In this document: one piece after another, positions 23,326 through 35,371 of the stretch
Layout: every line of letters starts with the position of its first letter
How positions within the stretch are numbered: the first letter of the stretch is position 1
Origin: Agrypnia vestita
Taxonomy: Eukaryota; Arthropoda; Insecta; Trichoptera; Phryganeidae
DNA: 64,000 nt
Direction: 5' to 3'
Assembly (NCBI GenBank): GCA_016648135.1
Contig: JADDOH010023632.1
Coordinates: forward strand, 62,001 to 126,000
Notes under the pieces: model-generated
Databases searched by the model: none
Seen by the model: only the letters and a program-made list of their open reading frames with translations
Told to the model about the DNA's origin: nothing
Position numbers and translations under genes: made by a program

Positions 23326-23984
23326 CTATTATTTCGTCAGTTGGATAGCGGTGGTCTCGCTGCGGAACTACTCGATTCCTAGTTCCTAGACTGTTTTCAC
23401 ATCACCGTTTGTTTCGCTGGTATACAGCTTGGCTACATTATTAAAGAAACTTGCCAATTTTTAACCGGACGTTCTCGACTCCGATGCCAGCAGTCATTGC
23501 CTTCCCGGTGTAAATTATGAAAAGTACTCGACAACCACATCCTTTCCACAACACGTCGTCTCTTTAAGGTCACCGACACCGCCCTTTTCGTTCGGTTCTC
23601 TCTCTCCTTGTTCAAACATTCGTCTACTATAGCTTTAATAACTTTATTATTATTATTATTATTATATGATATTCTTTTTTCGTATCTTCGATTTTCACTC
23701 TGTCATTGTCTTCAAAAATACTTTTCAATTTGCCTTAGCTCCTAACGCTACTTTCCTTGTCCTCTAATCCGATGAACGTACTCAAAATAAACCACTTAGA
23801 TTTAAAAACGTTTTTTTGTGATTTTAGAAAATGAAAAAGAATCGACATAAGGAGGAATTAATAATTAACTAGATTTAATTTTCTTTTAATAAATTTACAA
23901 AAGTTAACGATAGTATAAAATGCAACAGTATGAAACATTAATAAAATACTATTACGTTGGAAATGTGTCGGTCTTTTTTTATCC
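23326..23984. other. No gene seen; TTA microsatellite
   Basis: Contains a (TTA)n run at about 23645-23664. Frames on the minus strand (23433-23615) show no domain. Confidence 0.35.
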
Positions 23985-24120
23985 GTAGAGCTCATAAACA
24001 TAGGCCCAAAGGCGTGGAACTCTCTTCCCTGCGTAATACGGAACAGTGCATCAGAAGCGGTATCTAAAAAAAATACTCAAAACGCACCTTTTTGAAAAAT
24101 CATTTCCATAAGTTCGCAAT
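23985..24120 (+). mobile_element. LINE remnant, last residues of ORF2
   Basis: The frame reads PKAWNSLPCVIRNSASEA, then after a small shift in an A-run ILKTHLFEKSF. The WNSLP--IR-A-S---F-K-LKTHLF signature ends many LINE ORF2 proteins. A 69 bp tandem duplication follows in the presumed 3' UTR. Confidence 0.7.
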
Positions 24121-24265
24121 ATTTAAACTAGTAAAAAAAAAAGCCCTTGAGGTAATTTTTTTACGAAAATGACGCTATATAAATTATAAGTTTTTATTAT
24201 AATGATGATGACAACATATTTATGTAAAATACGTGTATTTTAAACTTTTTATATCAAGCATTAAC

Positions 24266-24403
24266 AATACATATAAAGTAGTCATGAATTATTTAAGCTA
24301 TAAACATATGTTGACATAGATTTACTAAATAAATAATACATATAAAGTAATTATGAATTATTTAAGCTATAAACAGACGTTAAGATAGATTTACTAAATA
24401 AAT
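24266..24403. repeat. Two-copy 69 bp tandem duplication
   Basis: Copies start at 24266 and 24335 with AATACATATAAAGTA, share AATTATTTAAGCTATAAACA and end in TTTACTAAATAAATA, with a few substitutions. It lies just beyond a LINE ORF2 tail, so it may be 3' UTR sequence. Confidence 0.8.
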
Positions 24404-25804
24404 AAAAGAAAAATATGTTCTGCTTCTCCACTAAGTCGGTGTACATAAAGTCCTTACTTAAATAGTTTATTTAGTAAATACTTTTTACCAGTAAACTTGC
24501 CAATAAAGAATAATATAAAATCGGAATGCAATATTACAACGTTTTTACATGAACGTTGTGTACAATTATACACTTCGCTGAAGTGGTGGCATCCTAATTT
24601 GAAAAGCGTACATATGGACGAACATAACCTTAAGCCCCATGGTCAAAATTTTGACGCAGATCATATGATTAAGGAAAACACGTCACGATCAATATAATAC
24701 ACCTTCCACCCACATGATTCTCACAGTTTGTATTTATAGTAAAGATAATCAATTACAAAAATAAAATGGGCGAAGTTAACCTAGACGACAAAAGGAAACC
24801 ATTTCGGCACGCAAACATGTGACTGCTGACTGCGATTGACACCGATAAGTAGCTTTTTCCGACTTATTTTAGGATGATTTATGAAAAAAATAAGAGCATG
24901 GTATTAAATCCTACCCACATAACCCTATTTTATCCACCGGTAATGCTAAAAGTACGAGGGCGATAAATATTTTTTTTATAGGTCAAACTATCACTATTCT
25001 AAAATAAATTTGTACGTGAAGATAAAAGAAGGCCTCCCGAGAATTACTTACACAATGAAAGTTTTTATGTATGCCGACAGCCCATAAGGACTCGGACTGA
25101 GGATAAATCAGAATTGAAGTAAAAATAAGGAAGAAAAACATTGAGCGGAAAGGTTTCTCAATGTTACGCAATGTTGTTGCGTGGAAAAGCTAACGCGTAA
25201 ATAGGGCTAAAAGGGATTTCATTAGCTTACAAGCGTCATAAAATTTTGCGATTCACGTGCAAATTATTTATTATTATGATAATACAATAATTCAAACAGA
25301 TGACTCGATATTGAGAAAGGGTGAATAGATGGACCCGGTGAAATAAACAATTTTCGACTTACCGGAGGGAAGCGACGATAGATAGTTTCTCGCAATCACT
25401 GACACAATACACAGGGTATTCGGATTCACGCGTGGACACAATATTAATCGTTGATTATGTTTATTTAGAGAATAATATTCCAATCCACGTGCTCACAATG
25501 TTTTCGTGCGAACGATAAACTGCAACATGGCGTCGAACAGCTCCGTTCACTATTGCATAGACGCTTTTTATTTTTAATCTGAAAAGTGAACGGTGCCTCC
25601 ATCTAGCGATAAAATAAGTAGAAAATAAATATATAGAAGTTATCGGTAAAACTCATTTCTGTAATACCAATTACGTCGAGCAGGATTACAACTGCCAGCA
25701 CGCGAAGTTTCTTAGCGTTCTGTCAATTCGTGTCTTTAAGTTTATCAATCTGCGGGACCTGCCGTCACTGTTTCGGTGTCGAGTTTTTGACCTTTATTAA
25801 ATTA
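24404..25804. other. Upstream region of eIF1A, no separate gene called
   Basis: AT-rich, with a few unconvincing frames. The last 300 bp (25500-25804) presumably hold the eIF1A promoter and 5' UTR. GC content rises near 25520-25560 and 25700-25770, but no TATA box or start site can be fixed. Confidence 0.35.
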
Positions 25805-25822
25805 ATGTTGGGTAGAACATAA
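25805..25822 (+). promoter_or_regulatory. Possible 5-codon upstream ORF before eIF1A
   Basis: ATG TTG GGT AGA ACA TAA ends 7 nt before the eIF1A start codon. If the transcript is continuous here, ribosomes would have to reinitiate or leak past this ATG. An intron or a downstream start site could exclude it from the mRNA. Confidence 0.3.
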
Positions 25823-25829
25823 CTATAAA

Positions 25830-26276
25830 ATGCCGAAGAATAAGGGAAAAGGAGGTAAAAACAGGCGTCGTGGAAAGAACGAAAATGAAACAGAAAAACG
25901 TGAGTTAGTGTTTAAAGAAGACGGACAAGAGTACGCCCAAGTGACAAAAATGCTTGGTAATGGCCGCTTGGAGGCCATGTGCTTTGATGGATCCAAGAGA
26001 CTTTGCCACATACGAGGAAAACTTCGAAAAAAGGTATGGATTAACCAAGGCGACATCATCCTCATTGGACTCCGTGATTATCAAGATGCTAAGGCCGATG
26101 TTATATTGAGGTACACGCCAGATGAAGCTAGAAATCTTAAGACATATGGCGAATTCCCAGAAACCGTTCGTATTAATGAGACTGTCACATTCGTGGACGA
26201 CGGCTTTGATGAAGACATTGAGTTCGGCGACGAGATCAGTTCGGACGAGGACGTGGATCCAGTGGACGCCATTTAA
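25830..26276 (+). CDS. eIF1A: Eukaryotic translation initiation factor 1A (eIF1A)
   Basis: This 148-residue protein binds the 40S ribosomal A site, helps the 43S complex scan and select the start codon, and later recruits eIF5B. The N-terminal tail is basic ([20 protein letters not shown]). The S1/IF1-type OB fold spans about residues 22-95 and contains [39 protein letters not shown] and [13 protein letters not shown]. The C-terminal tail from about residue 118 is acidic and ends VDPVDAI, a weaker form of the DIDDI end that contacts eIF5B in other species. The start has an AAAATG context. The frame is intact and has no intron. No poly-A tract or flanking duplication marks it as a retrocopy, so I take it as the functional gene. 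Length fits the family (about 143-148). Confidence 0.97.
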   Translation: MPKNKGKGGKNRRRGKNENETEKRELVFKEDGQEYAQVTKMLGNGRLEAMCFDGSKRLCHIRGKLRKKVWINQGDIILIGLRDYQDAKADVILRYTPDEARNLKTYGEFPETVRINETVTFVDDGFDEDIEFGDEISSDEDVDPVDAI

Positions 26277-26815
26277 CAAAGTTATTTATGTCACAATTCC
26301 CTTCTGCGTCATAGCTGTCTCATTTCATCGTGATCTGTTTTACCAATACAATTATTTGTAGATAGATGAAGACATTTTATTAATGACCATAATAATCTGT
26401 GTACAAAATGTTTCGATCCATAGAAATTATTACAAAACTGTTAATTGCCAACAAAATATTGTGAAATTAGGACAAATTAAATTGTAAGTTTGAAGTCATC
26501 TTTTATTTAAGTATTTAAATTCCATTGTCCCAAATATGAATTAGTGTGTCCTCTTACATGGTGTATGAGTGAAATTATTTTTTTAGCTTGATGTATAATT
26601 TTGATGTAACATTAATATTTTTCATTCCTTATTAGTATTTCTGTACTCTGAGCATTATAATTGCTACATCAGGGCCAATGAGTATCTAACCATCTCCTTT
26701 TAAACGAATATTCAATAGCTTCATGGGCAATGGTGACCTTAGACAATTGAGTCTACATTATAATGTGTTATGGACGGTATTTGTATGTTTTTTTTATTTT
26801 TGTTTGTCAAAATGC

Positions 26816-26821
26816 AATAAA
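26816..26821 (+). terminator. Candidate polyadenylation signal of eIF1A
   Basis: AATAAA about 540 nt after the stop codon, in a T-rich then A-rich context typical of 3' UTR ends. It is the first exact AATAAA I noticed downstream of the stop; other variants may be used. Confidence 0.4.
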
Positions 26822-28781
26822 TATTAAATTTTTCAAGAAAATCACTATTAGCACATACTTGATCCTTTTTGGTTAGGAGGAAAACTTCCCTAGATATTTG
26901 TTGTATAATGGAGACTGGTGTACGATTTTTATTAAATGTCTGGAAGCCTGATACTATTTAAATAATGTTAATTTTTTTTAATTTTTTTCAATTTACCATA
27001 CCCCACTTTTTGAAAATTGTACTGTACATTACCATAAAGCACTGTTTTGAGAGGCTAGATTTGAAGAATCGTTGCCTTCGATAATGCAACTTTAAATTTA
27101 AGAATGAGTAGTGATTTAAGCATTAAAATAAAGGTCGTTTTTGACACGCGGAAAGTCTGTGAGTGCTTGTACATATGGTCCGACATCCTAAAGTATAGTC
27201 TCTTACGTGTAGATGTATGTATGACAGCATGGAGCATTTGCATGGAACATTAATGTGTTATCTAAGTGTAGGAGAAATTTGAATCGACTTCATAAATTGG
27301 GCATTGAACAATAATTTGCAAAGAAAAACATGATTTTGTTCTTACATTTTTTGTTTTTAGTTAATTTTCTGTATAAGTTACTGTAATTTAAAGTGTTGAT
27401 CGCTTTAAAATACGCATCAATATTTAATAGAGTTGTTGATAAATTTTTCACAGATTCAAGTGTTGCGATTTTCTGATGACACTTCAATTATTGGATGTTT
27501 TAATTTTATTGTACACATGTCTAAAACCTTTGAAATTAAATAAGTTTTTTAAAATAATTCACTTGTTTTCATTGAATAACACCCTTTTTTTTAACACATT
27601 CCGAACTTACAGCATGTGGGGCCTTTTTACAAAAATACACATTTGGCACGTTTTACGGATCTATTCGTTAGTTAAAAGCAACATGTCAGCGTGCCCGATG
27701 AATCGTGTGATGTAATGAAGTTCGGTATGAATCAATACAACGTTCGGATTGTTGCATGAATTTATATAGATTTTAATTAGCAGTGAATGCGTTAAGTAAC
27801 TTAATTTATTGTATAGTCATTCTAGCGTTTGAATATTTCTCTGTACATTAACAATAACTAACTAAATATAACAGTATTGCCACACATAAATATACATTAA
27901 TAGATATCGTTGAAGGAAGACATTATGATGCTTGTTTCTGTATAACCTTAGCTGAATTGTATCATTGGCGCATCACCAGTATTCTATGTGGAGACCAATG
28001 TGCCAAAAATCATGTCCCAAATTAATCAAATACTAATTCTTAGAATATAATGAGAATGAATAGTATGACTGAAAGCACCTTTGACTTCAATATTTTAACA
28101 GTTCCCGCGATTTTTATAAATGTTTTATAATTACTAGTAAACTGCTGCATTAAAAAATATGTAAACGGTGGAGAAAAATTAACAAGTCAGTTTCTCTTTT
28201 GCATTGATGGTGGGCTAATCCCCCACGGGATTTTTCACTATATAGTACTATTTAGTAAAAGACTATATAGTAAAATACTATATGTACCAGTATATAGTAA
28301 AATATCCAGTAGCAAACCAATAAACCAGCTGTGCAAGGAGGGGTAATTGGCTGCAGCTGTCATAATACAGGACAGATGCAAGACGATGAAAAAAATGTAG
28401 ATTATTATGTTATAGTAAGAAATGTAGCCACTTAGTTTACTTGTATTTTTACTTTATTTAATTCACGCGTTAGACTGAGGATGTCATATGAAAATAGCGG
28501 TGGTGGGTTAGTACCATTATCATTAATGAAAGACTTAATATCATACGATTGCCGAGTGTCTACATACATATACATATATATTAGGTATATCATTAAAATA
28601 ACACAGTTTGCTATTACATAGTTGTTTGCTATTGCTCAATAAGTTGTACATTTCCACGCTGCGAGGACATAGTGTGTGACCGTACATTGTAGAAAGGGAT
28701 GCCCGTATTTATTAGATTGGACCAGGTGCAGTCGCAGAAACTGAGAGGAATATATATGAAACCAAACTTCAGCAATGTTTT
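26822..28781. other. AT-rich stretch, no gene seen
   Basis: Frames at 27290-27715 are AT-driven and lack domains. At 28236-28310 a run of ACTATATAGTA-like words forms a small irregular repeat. Part of this may belong to a longer eIF1A 3' UTR. Confidence 0.4.
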
Positions 28782-29174
28782 CTAGGTGTCCAATGCAACA
28801 TCTTTGCGTGCGCTTAGCTTAAATCTGTAAAAATAAGTAAAAAAAACAGGTTTTCAGGATAATCAAAATGAGATTTTGGAGTTTCATTTGTTTATGAAGT
28901 ATCTCTTAAAGCCTTTGTTATTTTTATCTAATTTTTGCACCAGAACGTTGAACCAAGTTGACTAATGGTCTCTTGCCAAATTTTTTAAATAATTAAGTTT
29001 AGTAGAAGTAGTCACATTTTATTTTATTTTCTGACCATCTAATTTTTTCTTGTTAGATATGTGTCTAAAGAACAACTCTGCATACTAACTCAAAACACAA
29101 TTTTATTGTCCATTCTGTTGTTCCTTTCGCCCACAGATATAAGCTAAGCAACGCAAAGATGTTACACTTTCCTA
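28782..29174. mobile_element. ~390 bp TIR element (family M5)
   Basis: The left end (CAACATCTTTGCGTGCGCTT, then AGCTTAAATCTGT, to 28828) and right end (ACAGATATAAGCTAAGCAAC, then GCAAAGATGTTACA, 29133-29166) are reverse complements over about 33 bp with few mismatches. The middle is AT-rich and non-coding. Confidence 0.75.
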
Positions 29175-29230
29175 AAATAGACATTCTTCCTTAAAATAGG
29201 ACAATAAATATAAACTAGCAGTTAAGCAAT

Positions 29231-29463
29231 TGGCTATCGCTGTGGGTGTCTATACTGGTCATTGCTCGGCCATTAGTGTCCGTTACCCACCCATTGGTGC
29301 CTGCAATTTGCTTTCAGCTGTACTGGTCGCCCGTAATGGGGCCATTGGTGTCTGCAATTGGCTATCGGTTGGTACTGCGATTGGCCATCAATTGGTACTG
29401 GCCGCTGCGTAATCGTAAGTGGCCACTGCGCGGTCATAAGTGTCTGCGATTAGCTATTGCCCA
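29231..29463 (+). repeat. Degenerate minisatellite (ATTGGCTATC / GTGTCTGC words)
   Basis: Units of roughly 40-70 bp begin at GGCCATTAG/GGCCATTGG/GGCCATCAA/GGCCACTG and contain GTGTCTGCAATTGGCTATC-like blocks. GC content is higher than the flanks. The open frames here (29230-29412 and 29246-29497) reflect the repeat rather than a gene. Confidence 0.6.
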
Positions 29464-30684
29464 CTATGTTTTTCATAAAATTTGGTTATTTTTTTAAACT
29501 TAAATAGCAAAACGCACTGCATACTGCGTTTTTGAAGTAATCATAATATAGATGATCTGTCAACGTGGATACTTTTACGCATTTCTATAATGTAAATTAA
29601 AAAATTAAAGAATTATAATTGCCGTAAAAAAAATGATGTAAGAAAATTCAAAGTAATTTGAATGTTAAATATTATATATAGAATATTTCTACACATTAAA
29701 TAATTTCTAAATGTATTGTAAATAATCTGTAGGTACACCTCGATTCCTAAAAAAAAGCTGCCAATGGAGAGATAAAGCATTACTTGAAGTAGACCTAGCA
29801 CAATCATAACATAGATAGATATTTTATGATTCTTTTTGAGTACTTTAATTTTTGTGTTCAATTAAGTAATTTTACAAACACAAAAAAAATTAGGAATAAA
29901 ATTTTAAGTGATTGTGGTTAAACTTTAATTGCCGACACGCGGTCTCCCGGGACCCTTGGGGCACCGAGTTTCCTAGTTTATCCTCTTCCCCGCAGAGGAG
30001 CTCAAAGCCACTCAGTTGTTTGAATTTAGTCGGGTGGAGGAAATCTAGAATGGTGTTTATCAGCTCATACATAATCGGTAAGTATGATCGATTTGAAATT
30101 TCTATGCGGCCTCTGAGACTGCACATCGGTACTAATGTAAGTTTTTAGAAAAAATATTTTTTCGGAATTCATGTTTTTTCTGACTCAATTTTTTTTCAAA
30201 AATGGTCATGCATGCCTGGCTCTTCTGACTTAAGGTGAGTATGATGGTGGCCACTCAAAAAGACCTAGGCTGGTGGGCATCTACTCTGAGATAAGTTTTG
30301 ACACTTTGCTGGAATCGTGGCCTGACTATAGGTAGATTCTAGTGGCTTCGAAGCAGACAGAGCTGGTGATAATTTTTGCCTAGAACAAAGCAATATGAAA
30401 CCGATACCAGCATGTGTGACTCTGAAGATATTTCGCAGCCACAGGAAAAGCAGCGTGAACTACCTGAAGATGTGCCGTTTTCATCATTATGATCTTTAGA
30501 TATTGGTGATACATATTAGACATCAGCTCTGTCAATGCACATCTTCTGCATCATGAAGAGAAAAGACTGATCGAGGTGATTTTATAGAAAAGTTGGCTCA
30601 TAAAATGGTATCACTGCATATGAAGAGACGAATATTCAACTTTGAGACTCCCTCGTGTGCCGTGAATTAGTTTGACTGGAATAC
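29464..30684. other. No supported gene
   Basis: 29930-30150 is GC-richer and open in a frame on each strand (78 codons each) without a domain. It may be a decayed retroelement segment. The remainder is AT-rich. Confidence 0.35.
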
Positions 30685-30777
30685 TTATGCTATTTTCATA
30701 GCACAAGCGTTTACCTTATTTTGAAAATAGTAATAAAATTGATGCAAAACATATTCCGTGTTCGCATCTCTATTTTA
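30685..30777 (+). mobile_element. SINE fragment (body and tail only)
   Basis: Contains ATGCTATTTTCATAGCAC, AAGCGTTTA, TTTGAAAATAGTAATAA and TTCCGTGTTCGCATCTCTAT, the 3' part of the SINE at 8411-8590 in the opposite orientation. The tRNA-like head is missing. Confidence 0.75.
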
Positions 30778-30882
30778 AAAAATAGCTTATGGAAAATATT
30801 TATATTTGTTACTTGACTATATTGTTTTAGTTAAGTAATGTGATTACTGATGTGATTTTCTCAAAAAAAATAATTAAATATA

Positions 30883-31151
30883 ATAATTTCGTTGTCTGTC
30901 TGTCCGTTTGTGCGTCTGTCTGTCTGTCGGTTCCCGTAACTTCATGTAATGTCCTTAATTTCGTTTGAATTGATGGCTAAAAAACGAAATTAAAAGTCTT
31001 GAAACCTGGGCCAGCAAACCCGAACCGGCCACTCAACGCATGCTGCTATGGTGACCTCTCCATGGAGCGTCAAAAAGATACTATAAATGTATGCTAGGGC
31101 TTGGCAAAGACGCGAACCAATGTTCCGTCATTTTTGACAGGTTGCAGCTAG
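30883..31151 (+). mobile_element. Helitron-like repeat, family H1, copy 1
   Basis: Starts ATAATTTCGTTGTCTGTCTG and ends GACAGGTTGCAGCTAG followed by T. Copies at 35197-35371 and 49222-49699 share both ends. The CTAG end preceded by a short potential hairpin and followed by T fits Helitron 3' ends. No Rep/helicase frame is present, so it would be non-autonomous. Confidence 0.6.
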
Positions 31152-32056
31152 TACGGGTCTTAAAAGCACTCCAGTAATAATAATAAGATTATTAAAATCT
31201 AATATAATAATTGTAATACTACTCTTAGTATTGTCAAATTCAGTTACGCAAGACGTTCTCAAGAACGTTCATTGGTTAATAAACATGGCTTTTGTTCCAA
31301 ATCTCTCGCAACCATTTGTTAAGTGCGATTTGCCATACTGATTTTGAATCTCAAGAAAGTTATTGCTCTGTAAAGGGTTATCAACATGAGAGTTACTTAA
31401 ATAGGTTTGCAATTACAATTGTCAAGTATTTTTATTATTCACTCTATTGCAGCTATTATGAAGCTTTTTACGTATGTGGGTTAAACTACGCCGGATTCTG
31501 TTTTTACAGTATTTTTTTATACAATTTTGATATAACACAGTAAAAAACTTAGTAGACGAAAGTTGTGTTTTCGAACCCGAGGTTGTTTTATAGGAACACA
31601 TTTAGTTTCGAGGAAAGTAGTTATGAAGAAGAAAGAGTTCCAGTGCCAGAGAATTCAATCCAACAAATGATCACAATGTAAAATGAAATCTTTTTTGCAT
31701 GTCTTGTCACCAAGAGCCATACAAGGAACACACGAAAGAAAGAACATTCACAACAATCAATAACTGAATCTTATTAAAAACTACGGGTCTGTACTGGACA
31801 TTCCACGGGTAACAGATTTAGTTAAATTGTGGCGGGAAGGTGTCAATGTTTTACAAAACCTCTTAATGATATTAATGTTTCTGTTAAATCCAATCAGATG
31901 AGGTGGATGGATGTCCAGGAGAGTGGTGAATGACTATCCACATTTTCATCAAGGTTGTAAAATGCAATTAGAAATACTTGGTTCAGTTCTATTATTATTA
32001 TCACAGTATGATTATTCATGTGCACGATTGAACACAACCTAATAATCAAGCAGGGT

Positions 32057-32672
32057 CCTAAAGGATAAGTATGCAAAATTTTGGTCAGGTGTGTCAGATA
32101 GTAAAGATTTGTATAGTAAATGCACAAGGGAAGGGGGTGGGGTAAAGGGAGAGGAGAAAATGTGGCCTATGTTTTCCGTGAGAGTCCTAAAGAGTAAGTA
32201 TGCAAAATTTGAATCAGATATGTCAAACGGTATAGATTTGTACAGAATTGCCGGATTGGTCAAACGTGTATATCACTACAGAAAATATATCAGGGCTTGG
32301 AAGTTTGGTAAAGGGGGAGGGAGGAAATGTCACCAAAGTTACCCGACGGCATCTAAAGAATAAGTATGCAAAATTTGGGTCCGATTGGTCAAACGGTACA
32401 GATTAGCATGGAAAATATATCAGCGGGAGGGGGTAAAGTAATGGGGGATGGGGTAAATATGCTTATGTTACCCGCCAGGTCCTAAAGAATAAGTATGCAA
32501 AACTTGGGTCAGATTAGTCAAAAGATGTAAATTTGTACAGAAAATATATAAAGGGGAGAGGAGCGGAAATATCGCTTATTTTACTCACCGAGTCCTAAAG
32601 AATAAGTATGCATAATTTAGGTCAGATCGGACAAACGGTGTAGATTTGTATAGAGAACAGACAGGCAGACAT
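32057..32672 (+). repeat. Array of five Helitron-type units
   Basis: CCTAAAGAATAAGTATGCAA-like starts occur at 32057, 32186, 32352, 32481 and 32594, giving units of 129, 166, 129 and 113 bp. Each continues with TTGGGTCAGAT, CAAACGGT, AGATTTGTACAGAAAATATA and a G-rich block (GGGGGAGGGGTAAAG-like), then GTTACCCGxCGGGT. Reverse-oriented pieces lie at 521-692 and 6950-7389. Internal arrays like this are known in lepidopteran non-autonomous Helitrons (from memory). Confidence 0.8.
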
Positions 32673-32712
32673 TGAGTATTGTACAGGTCGGTTAAATAAA
32701 GCTGTCATCCCA

Positions 32713-32780
32713 ACACTGTTAGTTTTTCTAGAAAGTTTGTTAAAAATGTAAACAAACTTTCTAGAAAAACTAAAAGTGTA
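32713..32780. repeat. Long near-perfect hairpin
   Basis: Arms 32719-32741 and 32751-32773 are perfect 23 bp reverse complements around a 9 nt loop, and pairing extends outward to ACACT/AGTGT. The arm contains TTAGTTTTTCTAGAAAG. It starts about 40 bp beyond the Helitron-type array. It could be a tiny palindromic MITE. Confidence 0.85.
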
Positions 32781-34986
32781 GGTAATAAATAACATCTCAC
32801 ACAATAAGGTATAAATTACTTGACCTGTTGTAAATTTCTTTGGTTTGGAGTTAGCGGTGTCTGGAAATATACGACTCATATATAGAACTCGAACCAAAAT
32901 TGGACAATTTCACTGATGGACTTGTAATAAGAGTAGGAGCTGTAAAAGAATCCTTATGTCTAACTTAAAGTAAAATTAGTTTGCCTTCACAATATTTATT
33001 CCTCGTCCCATTACAAGGTCTTTTATCAGGGATGATGTTATCCATCATCAGTCAACGCCAAACACAGTTATAGTTACAATCGCACTTTATCTTTATTCAC
33101 TACAAATAATTCATTGGGGGTATATATTTATTTATACTAGTGATGCAACGAATACTACTTTCTCAAATACAAATACGAATATATGAGTGAATTGAGGTCC
33201 GCTGCAATGTCATCAATGTTGATTTCGGGGAGTCCTCTGCTCAATATTGGGTGTGACGGAATGGAACTCGCATCCCGTTCCTCGAAGTCCCACCAGAAGT
33301 AGTTAGTGGTCGACAATATTTTGCACTCATAGTATTTGATACACGAGGTGGGTTAGGTTTGAGATTTTGAGAATGATGCCTGTGGGCTGGGTGGATGGTT
33401 AGTATACAGAAATTATATTGTATTGCAATTCCGTTGGCGGGGAGGGGGGCGTGATTTCTGGTGATCGAGGGACGAGAAGTTGGGATGGGTGGGGTGGTGT
33501 TAGGGCAGGTCCTTTTCGCTGTCTGATGAGAGATGGTCCATTCCGGAGTTGCTGAAGTCGTTTTTACGGAGGGAGGATCTGGGCGGGTGGTGTTCTCCCC
33601 GTAGTTGATTGTTTGATTAGGAATTTGTAAGACTGGTACGCAATGTTGTCGCTGGAAATGGGGATCATGGAGCCGTTGTCCTGTTTTTCATAGAGGGTGT
33701 TGTAGGGTATGTGAGATTGGGGTTTTTGGATTGAGCGGGGTGTTTGTCTGATTTTTTTATTTGTTTGTCTCCACATTGACGCAAAGTAGGTGAGCAAGGT
33801 TCCCTCATCGGTGTCAATTTGGAAACGATGTCAAGGTGAATGTTTGCAGAGGGTGATTCCGGCACGGTATCGCCACCGTTCAAAGTCATTCTGACAGGGC
33901 GCTTTTAAATATCAAGTAAAATATTTACAAAGTTTTTTTTTTGCCCAAAAATATTTACAATGTTTGCCCATCCAAATTTATGTAACAAAGTGATACTTAT
34001 GATAAGGTGAAACTTATGATAAGCCAATAAGGTAATTAGTTAAAGTGTCAAAGCTTAAGAACTGATGCACTTGTAACTATAGATTAGGCCGTCTATCCCC
34101 AAGTAGAGTACTCTGAGTATTGTAGACTCTTAAGGAATTGGAAAAAAAAAGAATTGTCGCAGGGCGCATCGGTTGATCTGATATTTTTATTTGGTCACGT
34201 GGTCATAGCGCATGGTATCGGTGCAGAGTTTTGTAAAAACTCAATCGTTCACCTTGAAAGATGAACAAAGAATCTCGGTGCAGTGTTGCCAACTCTATAA
34301 TATAGTAAAACTGTATATGACTGTAGAAAACTGTAAACCTAAAAAACTCCTAATCTACAGTTTTTATCTGTTTCGATAGAGATATACGATCTTGCTAAAA
34401 TAATTCATTTTGACAAGATAAATTGTACATAGGAGTTCTCCTGCATCTGCTACCTTGAAATTTGTTTCAAAATTTAAAATGAAAATTTTAACTAATTTAA
34501 CAGTACAATTAAATTAGTTGAAATTTTCATTAATTCTTTAATAAGTTAATGTTAAATAGGATACTCAATTTTTATTTTCGTTAACACACATATCTATAAT
34601 AAAAATGTGGTCTCCAAGGTAAAAAAAACTGTAGATTTGGGAGATTAAACTAAAAACTGAGATGAATAGTAAAAAACTGTAAACTGAATTGTAAAAACTT
34701 AACTTAAAAGTGTAGGGTTGGTTAATGTTTCTGTGTGATTAATTATAGTAAAAGAACATTCCATTTTATTTTTAAAATTATTTTATTGTAATGTATTTCT
34801 TTTCAGTTTTAAAGTCATCTTTGGATAAAATAAAAAAGTTTTCTACTCATTTGTTTGTTATCAAAAGAGTAATTTGTCGTTTGTTTCTTAAAAGCTTTGA
34901 AATAATGTTAATAGATGGCTACTTTCACTGTTAAGTATATTCAGGAAATAGGTATAAATACAAAATATTTCTCAATTGCACCGCTG
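32781..34986. other. Gene-poor stretch with a G+T-rich strand segment
   Basis: 33190-33900 is rich in G and T on the plus strand. Its minus-strand frames (33564-33797, 33665-33889) are Pro/Ser/Thr-rich, broken by frame changes and carry no known domain. This may be an old retroelement gag-like region. The rest is AT-rich. Confidence 0.3.
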
Positions 34987-35058
34987 TCCTCGGTAGTATA
35001 GTGGTAAGTATCCCCGCCTGTCACGCGGGAGACCGGGGTTCGATTCCCCGCCGGGGAG
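34987..35058 (+). tRNA. tRNA-Asp (GTC)
   Basis: Full cloverleaf in 72 nt: acceptor stem TCCTCGG/CCGGGGA with discriminator G, D arm around GTATAGTGGTAAGTAT, anticodon stem CCCGC/GCGGG with loop CTGTCAC and anticodon GTC at 35020-35022, and T arm CCGGG-TTCGATT-CCCGG. A and B boxes are intact. There is no intron and no encoded CCA. It carries aspartate to GAC/GAU codons. Intact pairing and a strong terminator indicate a functional gene. Confidence 0.98.
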
Positions 35059-35060
35059 AC

Positions 35061-35069
35061 TTTTTTTTT
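35061..35069 (+). terminator. RNA polymerase III terminator
   Basis: A run of nine T starts 3 nt after the tRNA-Asp discriminator base, the usual Pol III stop signal. Confidence 0.9.
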
Positions 35070-35196
35070 AGTGAAAATGTCATTTTAATAACATTTATCG
35101 ATGGGTTAAAAAAAAAATTTTACGTCAAACTGTAAAAGTAGGTACGGAAAATTTCAAACGCGTGTAGTCGATTTTTGTCTTCCTCGGTTTTCTGTG

Positions 35197-35371
35197 ATAA
35201 TTTCGTTGTCTGTCTGTCCGTCCGCCCGCCCGTCTGTCTGTCTGTCCCTAACTTCTGTAACTTCTTTATAGTAAAATTTTTCGAATTTTTTTTCCGAATT
35301 AATTTTTTTAAAATAAAATAATTTAATCCTTAAGAACCGACATGTACCCTCATTTGACGGGTTACAGCTAG
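35197..35371 (+). mobile_element. Helitron-like repeat, family H1, copy 2
   Basis: Starts ATAATTTCGTTGTCTGTCTG with a CTGT/CCGT-rich block and ends TTGACGGGTTACAGCTAG followed by T. ACCC...GGGT just before the end can form a short stem. This is the shortest copy and shows the uninterrupted sequence at the position where copy 3 holds a MITE. Confidence 0.65.

Noticed and set aside
29230..29497. Overlapping plus-strand frames over the minisatellite
   Set aside because: Frames are created by the repeat units and have no conserved domain.
31560..31900. Possible transposase-like coding segment
   Set aside because: Short peptide matches only by impression; stops in all frames within 60 codons.
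33564..33889. Pro/Ser/Thr-rich minus-strand frames as a possible gene
   Set aside because: Frame changes several times and composition follows a G+T-rich plus strand. It might be an old gag-like region but no motif supports it.
34277..34740. Possible element with ends TGTTGCCAACTC and GGGTTGGTTAATG
   Set aside because: The ends pair over too few bases and no target duplication is present.
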